Source: Pedobacter sp. Leaf41 (GTDB lineage: Bacteria > Bacteroidota > Bacteroidia > Sphingobacteriales > Sphingobacteriaceae). Taken from it: a stretch of 64,000 bases of DNA. The notes beneath the pieces were generated by a model. That model was not told the origin of the DNA, did not search any database, and was given only the letters and a program-made list of their open reading frames with translations. The position numbers were made by a program, and so were the translations under genes. Below are positions 46,189 through 54,448 of the stretch, one piece after another (position 1 is the first letter of the stretch; every line of letters starts with the position of its first letter). The stretch lies in assembly GCF_001422545.1 (NCBI RefSeq), contig NZ_LMLE01000007.1, positions 372,001-436,000 on the forward strand, written 5' to 3'.

Positions 46189-48612
46189 TTAGTAGATCGA
46201 AGGATATTTTGATGGGTTCGCATCATGCATCATCTCATATATGGTTTCAATAATATCATCAACCGACGGTTTACTAAAATAATCTCCATCTGACCCAAAT
46301 GGTGGCCTGTGAGCCTTTGCCGTCAATGTTTTAGGTTGGCCATCCAAGCTAAAATATCCTTTCTGACCCTCTAATATCTTCTGTAAAATATAAGCCGAGG
46401 CGCCACCTGGCACGTCCTCATCTACAATTAATAACTTGTTTGTTTTTGCTAAGGAGTTTGCACAAATATTAGTTTTATCAAAAGGCAATAATGTTTGTGG
46501 ATCAATGATTTCGACCGAGATACCCATCGTTGCCAATTCTTCTGCTGCCTCCTGAACCAATCTTAAGGATGAACCGTAAGAAATTACGGTGATATCTGTT
46601 CCTTCTTCTAAAACTTCGGCAATACCAAGCGGAATGGTAAATTCGCCCACATTATTGGGCAGGTTTTCTTTTAAACGATAACCATTAAGGCACTCGATAA
46701 CTACTGCAGGTTCATCAGCTCTAAAAAGGGTATTATACATCCCTGCAGCCTGAGTCATGTTACGAGGAACACACAGATGCATTCCTCTTAAAGAACCTAA
46801 CAGCATGCTTATTGGCGAACCCGAATGCCAAACCCCTTCTAAACGATGTCCTCGGGTACGTACAATTACCGGTGCTTTTTGAATTCCTTTTGTTCGGTAA
46901 GATAATGATGCTAAATCATCACTTAAAACATTCAGTGCAAATATTAAATAATCCAGGTATTGAATTTCAGCGATGGGTTTTAATCCCCTCATGGCCAAAC
47001 CTATTCCCTGCCCCATGATAGTCATTTCGCGAATACCGGTGTCGGTAATTCTCAATTCACCATACTTGGCTTGTAAGCCGGCAAAACCTTGATTTACATC
47101 ACCAATGTTTCCTAAATCTTCCCCAAACGCAACCAGTCGCTGATCGCGAGCAAAATTTTCATTGAAACAAGCATTCAGCACTTCCCTACCATCAACCATT
47201 TTAGATTGATCGTCGTAAACTGGATTTATGATTTCAATTTGGTCGGGACTTTCTTTACCATCTGTATGGAGTTTGGAATTGTATCTCTCCTGATTCAATA
47301 ACTCTTGTGCTTTATACCATTTTAGCAGTTCATCTCTTTCTGCTGATGGAAACTTTGTTGATAAGCGAATAGCTTTCCTGGCAGAAGTAAACACTTCGCG
47401 GCGCTGCGCATCTGCCGTTGCCGTCAATTGAGCGGCGATCTTTGCCAATTCTGGTTGGTGTTTAACCATTCCATTTACAAGGTCGACAACCTTTTTTTGC
47501 TCTGGTTTTATACTATCGAGAAATTCGTTCCATGCTTCTTTTTGTGCATTGCGAACGAATATTTTTGCATTTTTTTCTATTTCCAAAATTTCTTCTTCGG
47601 ATGCCACAGCCGAATCAAGCATCCATTCACGCATTTTTAATATGCAATCGTGCTCATTTTCCCAAGCCAATCGGTCTTTGGATTTGTATCTTTCGTGAGA
47701 ACCGGAAGTAGAATGTCCTTGTGGTTGCGTAAGCTCAGTAACATGGATTAAAACAGGTACGTGCTCCTCTCTACAAACGGCAATAGCTTTCTCATAAACT
47801 TCGCATAAAGCCGGATAATCCCATCCTTTTACTTTAAAAATTTCGTAACCAGGTTGTTTTGCATCTCTTTGAAATCCTTTTAAAACCTCAGAAATATCTT
47901 CCTTTGTAGTTTGATATTTAGCCGGAACTGAAATGCCATAGGCATCATCCCAAATTGAAATAGCCATGGGAATTTGCAATACTCCGGCAGCATTTATGGC
48001 TTCAAAGAACACACCTTCTGATGTTGAGGCATTGCCTATAGTACCAAAAGCCACCTCATTTCCATTTACCGAGAAATTTTTGAGATAGTCAAGTTCGTTG
48101 TTATTTCTAAAAAGTTTAGACGCATAAGCCAAACCTACTAGGCGGGCCATTTGACCCCCAGTTGGAGAAATATCTGATGAGCAATTTTTAATTTGAGTTA
48201 AATCATTCCAGCTTCCGTCTTCATTGATAGATTTGGTAGCAAAGTGACAATTCATTTGTCTTCCGCCGGAAAACGGATCTGCCCCATCAGTTGGGTTTGC
48301 GTATAACTGGGCAAAGAATTGCTTGATGGTAGATATACCCGTAGCAAACGCAAATGTTTGATCGCGGTAATACCCGGAACGCCAATCGCCGTTTTTAAAA
48401 GCTTTAGCCATTGCCACCTGCGGTACTTCTTTACCATCGCCAAAAATGCCAAATTTAGCCTTCCCTGTTAACACTTCCCTACGCCCTAAAACACTAGCTT
48501 GTCTGCTTTCAAAGGCGATTTTGTAATCATTAATAACGATACTTTTAAAATCGTTAAAACTTAATTCGGAACGGTCAATAGAGTTGGTTATAAATTTTTC
48601 ATTCTGCATCAT
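46189..48612 (-). CDS. 2-oxoacid dehydrogenase E1 component, alpha-beta fusion
   Basis: About 807 residues from the ATG at 48612; the next codon is also ATG, and a TTG two codons upstream is less likely. The first half resembles E1-alpha: NEVAFGTIGNASTSEGVFFEAINAAG is the thiamine-diphosphate and Mg motif region, with HVTELTQPQGHSTSGSHERY as the phosphorylation-loop type. The second half is E1-beta (VFGED-like RLVAFGEDLGNIGDV, AEIQYLDYLIFALNVLSDDLASLSYRT). Fused E1 of this type is typical of Bacteroidota. It decarboxylates a branched-chain 2-oxoacid or pyruvate; the exact substrate is not settled. E2 and E3 are not nearby. Confidence 0.9.
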   Translation of the reverse strand: MMQNEKFITNSIDRSELSFNDFKSIVINDYKIAFESRQASVLGRREVLTGKAKFGIFGDGKEVPQVAMAKAFKNGDWRSGYYRDQTFAFATGISTIKQFFAQLYANPTDGADPFSGGRQMNCHFATKSINEDGSWNDLTQIKNCSSDISPTGGQMARLVGLAYASKLFRNNNELDYLKNFSVNGNEVAFGTIGNASTSEGVFFEAINAAGVLQIPMAISIWDDAYGISVPAKYQTTKEDISEVLKGFQRDAKQPGYEIFKVKGWDYPALCEVYEKAIAVCREEHVPVLIHVTELTQPQGHSTSGSHERYKSKDRLAWENEHDCILKMREWMLDSAVASEEEILEIEKNAKIFVRNAQKEAWNEFLDSIKPEQKKVVDLVNGMVKHQPELAKIAAQLTATADAQRREVFTSARKAIRLSTKFPSAERDELLKWYKAQELLNQERYNSKLHTDGKESPDQIEIINPVYDDQSKMVDGREVLNACFNENFARDQRLVAFGEDLGNIGDVNQGFAGLQAKYGELRITDTGIREMTIMGQGIGLAMRGLKPIAEIQYLDYLIFALNVLSDDLASLSYRTKGIQKAPVIVRTRGHRLEGVWHSGSPISMLLGSLRGMHLCVPRNMTQAAGMYNTLFRADEPAVVIECLNGYRLKENLPNNVGEFTIPLGIAEVLEEGTDITVISYGSSLRLVQEAAEELATMGISVEIIDPQTLLPFDKTNICANSLAKTNKLLIVDEDVPGGASAYILQKILEGQKGYFSLDGQPKTLTAKAHRPPFGSDGDYFSKPSVDDIIETIYEMMHDANPSKYPSIY

Positions 48613-48631
48613 AATCAAATATTGGTTGCGG

Positions 48632-48639
48632 CAAATATA
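48632..48639 (-). promoter_or_regulatory. -7 promoter box upstream of E1 dehydrogenase
   Basis: TATATTTG on the minus strand matches TAnnTTTG, 19 bases before the ATG at 48612. No good -33 box is seen at the usual spacing. Confidence 0.45.
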
Positions 48640-48714
48640 TACAAAATTAAAAGTTTGCCTTTATCTTGAATTGTAAAATTATATATGGGAGGAGAAAATA
48701 TAACTGGAATAGTT

Positions 48715-48743
48715 TTTGTTTTAATCTGAAAACATTAAATTTG
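48715..48743 (+). promoter_or_regulatory. promoter of the DUF1573 gene
   Basis: TTTG (48715-48718) and TAAATTTG (48736-48743), separated by 17 bp, fit the Bacteroidota -33/-7 consensus. The ATG at 48779 lies 35 bases downstream of the -7 box. Confidence 0.65.
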
Positions 48744-48778
48744 TTTTAATAAAAATTGAAAAATAATTTCAACATAAC

Positions 48779-49171
48779 ATGAAAAAGATCTTAGTATTAT
48801 TCGCTTTTGTTTTAGGTTTTGGTATAGCGGCGAATGCCCAGGCTAAACCAGCTGAATTTAAATTTGAATCTGAAACTCACGATTTCGGAAAAATTGCTCT
48901 AAATAAGCCTGTTACCTTTGATTTCAAATATACAAACGTGGGTGAAGAGCCGTTAATTATTTCAAAAGCAGAGGCAAGCTGTGGTTGCACAGTTCCAAAA
49001 TATACAACTACACCTATTAAGAAAGGTGAATCAGGTGTGATCTCTGTTACTTTTAACGCAGCTGCAGGTCCATCACCGTTTTCAAAAGCAGTAACGATTT
49101 CTTCAAATGCTAAAACACCTATTAAAGTGCTTTACATTAAAGGTGAAACTGTTGCAGCTACATCTAAATAA
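48779..49171 (+). CDS. DUF1573 periplasmic protein
   Basis: 130 residues with a signal peptide (MKKILVLFAFVLGFGIAANA). The Ig-like DUF1573 fold carries the conserved THDFGKI, FKYTNVGEEPLIIS and ASCGCTVPKYT (two closely spaced Cys). These proteins are exported and their exact role is unknown. The gene is followed by a terminator and by the aminotransferase gene, which seems to have its own promoter. Confidence 0.92.
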   Translation: MKKILVLFAFVLGFGIAANAQAKPAEFKFESETHDFGKIALNKPVTFDFKYTNVGEEPLIISKAEASCGCTVPKYTTTPIKKGESGVISVTFNAAAGPSPFSKAVTISSNAKTPIKVLYIKGETVAATSK

Positions 49172-49192
49172 TATTTAAATTAAATTATAGTT

Positions 49193-49220
49193 AAAAGTCC
49201 CGATTTTCATCGGGACTTTT
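49193..49220 (+). terminator. Rho-independent terminator after the DUF1573 gene
   Basis: An 11-bp perfect stem (arms 49193-49203 and 49210-49220, AAAAGTCCCGA and its complement) with a six-base loop and a T-run. The next promoter box begins at 49222, in the T-run. Confidence 0.9.
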
Positions 49221-49221
49221 T

Positions 49222-49229
49222 TATTTTTG
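49222..49229 (+). promoter_or_regulatory. -7 promoter box of the aminotransferase gene
   Basis: TATTTTTG begins one base after the terminator stem and ends 4 bases before the ATG at 49234, so the mRNA would be nearly leaderless. The -33 element would fall within the terminator and is not clear. Confidence 0.5.
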
Positions 49230-49233
49230 TGCC

Positions 49234-50433
49234 ATGCCAAAAATTTCACAAAAAGGCCTGCAGATGCCTGCTTCGCCAATCAGAAAATTAACTCCATTCG
49301 CGGATAGAGCAAAACAGGATGGAAAAAAAGTTTTTCACCTCAATATAGGCCAGCCAGATATCGAAACGCCTGAGGGAATGTTAAATGCTATAAAAAACAT
49401 CGATTTTAATGTTTGGGCATATACCCCCTCAGAAGGTACATTGGCTTATCGTTTGAAATTAACAGAATATTATAATAAACTAGGCTACAATATTACGCCA
49501 GAAAATATCTTGGTAACTGTTGGTGGCTCAGAAGCCATTACCATAGCCATGCAAACTTGCGTTAACGAGGGTGATGAAATCATTATTCCGGAACCCTTTT
49601 ATGCTAATTACAATGGTTTTGCCTGTATGAGCAATGTGGTTGTAAAACCAATTTTATCATATATCGAAAATGGTTTTGCATTGCCCCCAATTGCCGAATT
49701 TGAGAAGCTAATTACCGAGAAAACTAAGGCGATTATCATCTGTAATCCTAACAATCCAACAGGATATTTATACTCGAGGGAAGAATTAGAAGCTTTAAAA
49801 ACATTGTGTGTAAAATATGATTTGTTTTTATTCTCTGACGAAGCTTACCGCGAATTTTGCTATGATGGCCGGGAATTTATCTCGCCGATGCATTTGGATG
49901 GATTAGATGAAAACGTGGTGATTATGGATACCGTGTCGAAACGTTATAGCGCTTGCGGTGCTCGGTTAGGCTGTTTAATTACTAAAAACAAAGATGTTAT
50001 TGCTTCGGGACTGAAATTTGCGCAAGCGAGATTAAGTCCGGGTATGGTTGAACAGATTGCTGGTGCAGCAGCTGTTGATACGCCTGATAGTTATTTTGAA
50101 AAGGTAAATACTGAATATACTTTACGTAGAGATACTTTAGTTAACCGTTTAAATAACATTGAGGGTGTTTTTTGTCCCAACCCTGGGGGTGCATTTTATG
50201 TGGTTGCAAAATTTCCGATTGATGATGCTGATAAATTTTGTCAGTGGATTTTAGAAGATTTCAGTTATGAAAATCAAACCGTGATGATGGCACCAGCTAC
50301 TGGCTTTTACTCTACGCCCGGTTCTGGCAAAAATGAAGTCCGTATGGCCTACGTGTTAAACACTGCTGATTTAAATACAGCAATGGACTGTCTGGAAGTT
50401 GCACTACAACAATACCCAGGAAGGAAAATATAA
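49234..50433 (+). CDS. class I/II pyridoxal-phosphate aminotransferase
   Basis: 399 residues of the aspartate-aminotransferase fold. Motifs are QPDIETPEGML, NPNNPTGYLYSREEL (about 171-185), SDEAYREFCYDG, and the PLP lysine K236 in DTVSKRYSACGARLG; the Arg in NEVRMAYV binds the substrate carboxylate. Likely substrates are aspartate or an aromatic amino acid; the latter would supply the aminotransferase step that the pheA region lacks. It stands alone, between the DUF1573 terminator and tmRNA. Confidence 0.9.
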   Translation: MPKISQKGLQMPASPIRKLTPFADRAKQDGKKVFHLNIGQPDIETPEGMLNAIKNIDFNVWAYTPSEGTLAYRLKLTEYYNKLGYNITPENILVTVGGSEAITIAMQTCVNEGDEIIIPEPFYANYNGFACMSNVVVKPILSYIENGFALPPIAEFEKLITEKTKAIIICNPNNPTGYLYSREELEALKTLCVKYDLFLFSDEAYREFCYDGREFISPMHLDGLDENVVIMDTVSKRYSACGARLGCLITKNKDVIASGLKFAQARLSPGMVEQIAGAAAVDTPDSYFEKVNTEYTLRRDTLVNRLNNIEGVFCPNPGGAFYVVAKFPIDDADKFCQWILEDFSYENQTVMMAPATGFYSTPGSGKNEVRMAYVLNTADLNTAMDCLEVALQQYPGRKI

Positions 50434-50450
50434 AGAAGCTCTATTTAAAC

Positions 50451-50484
50451 AAAAAACTCACATCATTAACGATGTGAGTTTTTT
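50451..50484. terminator. bidirectional terminator between aminotransferase and tmRNA
   Basis: A long stem (arms 50451-50464 and 50471-50484, containing ACTCACATC/GATGTGAGT) with T-runs in both directions. It ends the aminotransferase on the plus strand and the tmRNA on the minus strand. Confidence 0.9.
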
Positions 50485-50488
50485 TCGG

Positions 50489-50852
50489 TGGAGCCGAAGG
50501 GAGTCGAACCCTTGTCCAGTTGTGAGATAACTTATACCTTCTACATGCTTATTTTTCAATTAATTTTCGGGAAATAAACGGGCTGAAAACCGACCTTATT
50601 TAAATCCTTAGATGCTTTATCTCACTTCAAATCGCATCTCTTTGAAGCCAGCTTTGTTGTTTCGATGCCCCAGATTCTAACCCAACAATGCAGCAGTTAG
50701 AGGGACAAAAGCTAATTAGTTCTAAACTAAGCAGCTAAGGCGTAAGTATTTTCGCCAACTAAAATGTGAACGTTCTCTTTTAAGTGCTCTCCGTACAACG
50801 CACTGCATGCTAACATAACCTTCGCCACCCTGTCAAATCCAAGAACGGCCCC
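50489..50852 (-). ncRNA. ssrA: transfer-messenger RNA (tmRNA)
   Basis: The minus strand starts GGGGCCGTTCTTGGATTTGA, typical of tmRNA, and ends with the T arm GAGTCGAACCC (plus-strand view) and CGGCTCC, which closes the acceptor stem with GGGGCCG. The tag frame begins with resume codon GGC at 50756 and encodes GENTYALAA with stop TAG at 50727, a typical Bacteroidota degradation tag. Its T-run terminator follows. It rescues stalled ribosomes with SmpB, which is not in this window. Confidence 0.95.
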
Positions 50853-50919
50853 AGTTCAGTTTTCAATTTGTAGTTCTCAATTATCTAACATAACATCAAA
50901 CCAACTGTAAACAGGACTA

Positions 50920-50927
50920 CAAATATA
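50920..50927 (-). promoter_or_regulatory. candidate -7 box of tmRNA
   Basis: TATATTTG on the minus strand matches TAnnTTTG, about 68 bases upstream of the mature tmRNA 5' end. No -33 is seen at the standard spacing. Confidence 0.4.
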
Positions 50928-51086
50928 CAAAAAGCAAGCCAAAAATATACATACCATAGCTTGAGAAAATCTTTTTATCTCAGAATTGTTCTAAATTTAT
51001 CGATCGAATATCATTTCAATAAAGTTTAACCAGCAATTTCATCAAAACCTTCAGTCAGTTTTTTGGTTAATTACTAAAAAAATAAT

Positions 51087-51296
51087 ATGAAAGTAAGCTT
51101 TTCAGAAATATTTGATGTTGTAGAAGGCAGCATCAATCCGAAGGTACCAGTAACCTATAATGGCTCTGGGTTAAATCCCGGACAAAGTTTTGCATTGGGC
51201 GAAACAGTTATGGGCGTAGATTTTTCTCAGTATACCAATGGATATTTGGAGGTACTTAAAGAAGATGGAATTTACCATATTCAGTCATTCTATTAA
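51087..51296 (+). CDS. hypothetical protein, 69 aa
   Basis: A small soluble protein (MKVSFSEIFDVVEGSINPKV) with a beta-rich appearance. No signal peptide, membrane helix or known motif is seen. It starts at ATG after a 234-bp gap from the tmRNA and is separate from the next gene. I cannot assign a family. Confidence 0.5.
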   Translation: MKVSFSEIFDVVEGSINPKVPVTYNGSGLNPGQSFALGETVMGVDFSQYTNGYLEVLKEDGIYHIQSFY

Positions 51297-51435
51297 TGCC
51301 TTATAATTAAGATCGAATTATTAACATATGAAAGATTTTAGTTTTCATCATCGAAATCCATAGATGAACCATTATTTATACAATAAATTTGTTTAATTGT
51401 TGAAAACATCATCCCATAAGTAATAAAGGATGTAT

Positions 51436-51443
51436 TACTTTTG
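51436..51443 (+). promoter_or_regulatory. -7 promoter box
   Basis: TACTTTTG matches TAnnTTTG and lies 6 bases before the ATG at 51450. No clear -33 is seen. Confidence 0.45.
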
Positions 51444-51449
51444 CCTACA

Positions 51450-51800
51450 ATGTTGTCCAACTATAAAATACTATATCTTTTTGAAAACGCTGAAACCCTG
51501 ATCATGGAAGTAAAGCGTACTGATCTGCCTGAAGGTACCGATATCGCACAAGTTTATCACTGGCTCTACCTGGATAAGCTAACCTCTTCAATGGTTAAAT
51601 TATGGTTTAGGTCCATGGATTCATCAGCAGAAATAGAGGAAAGATTTTTTGAGCAGGGTTATTTGAAATTTAGTAACACCGAAGCAACTTTTATTGAGAA
51701 ATATAATTCATCTCAACATAAATTAATGAATTATACTCATCATCCCCTGTCAAAGGATACCCATCATTTAATTGAAGATTATTTTAAACAGCCAAGTTAA
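51450..51800 (+). CDS. hypothetical protein, 116 aa
   Basis: A soluble protein from the ATG at 51450 (MLSNYKILYLFENAETLIME); an upstream TTG at 51441 would add three residues. No motif is recognised. Aromatic and acidic residues are frequent, as in small globular regulators, but this is not diagnostic. It is followed by a terminator at 51821-51855. Confidence 0.55.
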   Translation: MLSNYKILYLFENAETLIMEVKRTDLPEGTDIAQVYHWLYLDKLTSSMVKLWFRSMDSSAEIEERFFEQGYLKFSNTEATFIEKYNSSQHKLMNYTHHPLSKDTHHLIEDYFKQPS

Positions 51801-51820
51801 TGCTGATTTTTTAAAAAAAT

Positions 51821-51855
51821 AAAAAAAGCCCCTCAATCCTGAAAGGGCTTTTTTT
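51821..51855 (+). terminator. Rho-independent terminator
   Basis: An 11-bp stem AAAAAAAGCCC / GGGCTTTTTTT with a 13-base loop and the T-run included in the second arm. It can act on both strands and lies between the 116-residue gene and the convergent DUF5519 gene. Confidence 0.8.
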
Positions 51856-51936
51856 GTTGTCTATCCCTATATTCTAGGAAGAACAAAATTAACTAACATG
51901 ATTAATAATTTTGCGGTATGAATAAACTGAACAGAA

Positions 51937-52380
51937 TTATTTATCTATTGAAATGATTTGGAGTTTCTGCCTTCTACTATAAGCTAAACTTAACAACGAA
52001 AGCGCATTTTCTACATCAGTCTGGTTTTTAATATAAAGACTTACCCAACCCGATTTTGCAAACATGTGATGCTCTCTTGCAATTCCATCGGCAATAAGTG
52101 CCTTTTTTATCTGTAAACTAAAACGTATGTCAAGAATACCATTGCTGTGCAAATGCCCTAATTCTTTTCGTTGATAGTTAAATTGGGTGCCACCGAATCT
52201 GTGTAAAGAGATAGACGTACCATCCCAATTCAATACTTCTTCTTCGATTTCATCGAACCAAGAAAGCATTTGCGGATTTGAAATGCATAGCCATATTTTT
52301 ATTAGACTATCGTAAATCAAACCGAAGAACGGGATAGATTTTAAAAAACCTAAATATTTCACAACAAAGCGAAATATCAT
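51937..52380 (-). CDS. luciferase-domain (DUF5519) family protein
   Basis: About 147 residues from the ATG at 52380 (MIFRFVVKYLGFLKSIPF). The ATG overlaps the stop of the preceding gene in an ATGA junction, which decides this start. Family features are FGGTQFNYQRKELGHLHSNG, ILDIRFSLQIKKAL, REHHMFAKSGWVSLYI and the C-terminal DVENALSLLSLAYSRR. Despite the luciferase name, the activity of most members is unknown. It forms an operon with the SRPBCC-type membrane protein. Confidence 0.8.
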   Translation of the reverse strand: MIFRFVVKYLGFLKSIPFFGLIYDSLIKIWLCISNPQMLSWFDEIEEEVLNWDGTSISLHRFGGTQFNYQRKELGHLHSNGILDIRFSLQIKKALIADGIAREHHMFAKSGWVSLYIKNQTDVENALSLLSLAYSRRQKLQIISIDK

Positions 52381-53279
52381 TTCTCGCTCAATAGTTTGAT
52401 ATGATCCATAACTCTTAAATGTACATTTCTGGTAATGCTTTCTGCCCAAATATCATAATACCATATTGGAAAAACATGAAGTTTATACCAACTATTCCCG
52501 ATAAGTGTTGTGGTTCCATCGCCATTGTCTTTTAAAATAAATTGTCCTTTATCAATATCGATATGCCCCATAATCTCTGGATCTTGAGGTTGATTGACAA
52601 TATCAAAAGTTAGGTTTTTATTCACTTCAAAAGCAACTATTTTCTCGTCGAAAGTGTATCCATTACTGAAAATACATTTTCTACCGGCGCCAAGTTTATT
52701 TGCTGTAACTGTGGTTTGCATCGGACTCGGCATGCCTAGCTTGAATAACCAATATTGATTTGGCTGCTTAATTTTTTCAAATGCAACAACATTCTTCCAT
52801 ATTTTATCTGGTGTTGCTTTAATGACGATCTCGTCCGAAACCATATTCTCATAATGGTGATCGGATACCGAATCAGCAATAAAAATGAATAAAAGAAGGG
52901 AAACAAAGCTGATGTTCATTTTCTGGTCACGCCTTTTAAACATCACCTTTCCAATAAATGCTCCGGTAACTACAAATGCAAATATTAATGGAGATACGAT
53001 TATCAAACAAATTGTACCTTCTCCCAGAAAAAAATAACTCAATAATATTGCGATAAAACCATTTAAAATAGAGTTCCATATCAGGGTTTTGTTAGTTAAT
53101 TTATAGTCTTTCCAAAACCAGGCGCTCATAATTCCCATTAGCATTGGTAGAATAACAAATTCGGAAAATACCAATACACCCCCACTTGATGGGTTAAGCA
53201 TTTTATTATTACCTATGATAGATAGGATGATCAGGTTTGGAATGATGAAACCTAAAATCTTTTTATTTGATGGATTCAT
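52377..53279 (-). CDS. membrane protein with SRPBCC/START-like domain
   Basis: 300 residues. The first 140 contain about five membrane helices (e.g. ILGFIIPNLIILSIIG, GGVLVFSEFVILPMLMGIMSA, FIAILLSYFFLGEG, VSLLLFIFIADSV). The C-terminal 155 resemble a SRPBCC fold (IKATPDKIWKNVVAFEKI, FILKDNGDGTTTLIG, GNSWYKLHVFPIWYYD), typical of polyketide cyclase/START ligand-binding proteins. The ligand is unknown. Coupled translation with the DUF5519 protein downstream suggests a common function. Confidence 0.7.
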   Translation of the reverse strand: MNPSNKKILGFIIPNLIILSIIGNNKMLNPSSGGVLVFSEFVILPMLMGIMSAWFWKDYKLTNKTLIWNSILNGFIAILLSYFFLGEGTICLIIVSPLIFAFVVTGAFIGKVMFKRRDQKMNISFVSLLLFIFIADSVSDHHYENMVSDEIVIKATPDKIWKNVVAFEKIKQPNQYWLFKLGMPSPMQTTVTANKLGAGRKCIFSNGYTFDEKIVAFEVNKNLTFDIVNQPQDPEIMGHIDIDKGQFILKDNGDGTTTLIGNSWYKLHVFPIWYYDIWAESITRNVHLRVMDHIKLLSEK

Positions 53280-53387
53280 TGCGTTAATCTTTAAGCAAAC
53301 ATAAATTAATATCTCAAACTTTCAAAATATACTGAAAATAAAATATCAATTAGAATTCCTCAAGAAAAGCAATAACTAGTTGCACAC

Positions 53388-54275
53388 TTACTCAATGCCT
53401 TTCACCGTAGTTACTATTTTGTAAAGGGATTTTGACGCAGTGATAAATAAGATATTTTTATTTTTTCCTCCAAAACAAAGATTACCACACCATTCTTCGG
53501 GAATGTTAATATGACCAATCTGTTCGCCAGTGGGCTTATAGATATTCACGCCTTTTCCTGTTACATAGATATTTCCATTGCTATCCAAAGTCATACCATC
53601 AGAATTTTGATTGAGGATAATCTCTCTATCACTTAGAGATGCATCACCATTAATTTTATATCGATAGGTTTTATTGGCAGCCATGTCAGCAACGTATAGG
53701 AATTTCCCGTCAGCTGTTCCAACTATTCCATTTGGTTTTTGTAAATCATCCGCAACAATGATGGCCGTTTTCTTGCCTTTTGGAATATAATAAACGCGTT
53801 GTTTTTCAAGTTCCGGTTTTTGCCTTTTCCAGTAATTGCGTTGATAATAGGGATCGGTAAAGTAAATTCCCCCCTTGTTATCCAGCCAAATATCGTTCGG
53901 TCCGTTAACTTTTTTACCCTCAAAATCGGAAAATAAAACCGTTATTTTTTTGTTTTTATCGATAGACCAGATTTCATTATTTTCGTCAGCACAAATAATC
54001 AGGTTTCCTTTTTTATCAAAATAAGTGCCGTTAGCCCTCCCCGATTTATCCATAAATAAACTTAGCTTTCCATTAGTATCATATTTCCATATTTTATCAT
54101 TAGGCTGGTCGGTAAAAAATACATTTCCTTGCTTATCTACTGAAGCACCCTCGGTAAATTTGAACTGAGAAGATATAAGCTTCAGGCTATCTTGAACAAA
54201 GATTGGCTTTGGAAATTGTGCATATGAAAATAAAGTAAGTGAGATTAGAAAAGAAAGGGAAAAATATTTTTTCAT
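53388..54275 (-). CDS. SMP-30/gluconolactonase-family secreted protein
   Basis: 295 residues with a signal peptide (MKKYFSLSFLISLTLFSYA). The six-bladed propeller of the SMP-30/LRE family is indicated by FKFTEGASVDKQGNVFFTDQ, NGPNDIWLDNKGGIYFTDPYY (metal-binding Asn and Asp), LQKPNGIVGTADGKFLYVAD and NSDGMTLDSNGNIYVTGKG. It probably hydrolyses a lactone or a related ester; the substrate is unknown. Confidence 0.88.
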   Translation of the reverse strand: MKKYFSLSFLISLTLFSYAQFPKPIFVQDSLKLISSQFKFTEGASVDKQGNVFFTDQPNDKIWKYDTNGKLSLFMDKSGRANGTYFDKKGNLIICADENNEIWSIDKNKKITVLFSDFEGKKVNGPNDIWLDNKGGIYFTDPYYQRNYWKRQKPELEKQRVYYIPKGKKTAIIVADDLQKPNGIVGTADGKFLYVADMAANKTYRYKINGDASLSDREIILNQNSDGMTLDSNGNIYVTGKGVNIYKPTGEQIGHINIPEEWCGNLCFGGKNKNILFITASKSLYKIVTTVKGIE

Positions 54276-54403
54276 GGGTTGATATTTTGTTGGGCAAAAT
54301 GCCGATTTATCTCTTGCGATGCAAGTAAAAATGTTGTGTTAGACTTAATCTTCCTTGCATGAAGCAATATGGATGTGCTAGCCTAAAAAAAAACATAATA
54401 GTA

Positions 54404-54430
54404 AGATTGCTTCGTGCCTCGCAATGACGA
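54404..54430. repeat. dispersed palindromic repeat
   Basis: GATTGCTTCGTGCCTCGCAA followed by TGACGA, identical over 26 bases to 41992-42017 and inverse to 39168. It lies between the SMP-30 gene and the ABC exporter gene. Confidence 0.8.
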
Positions 54431-54448
54431 GTGTAATAAACATAGTAG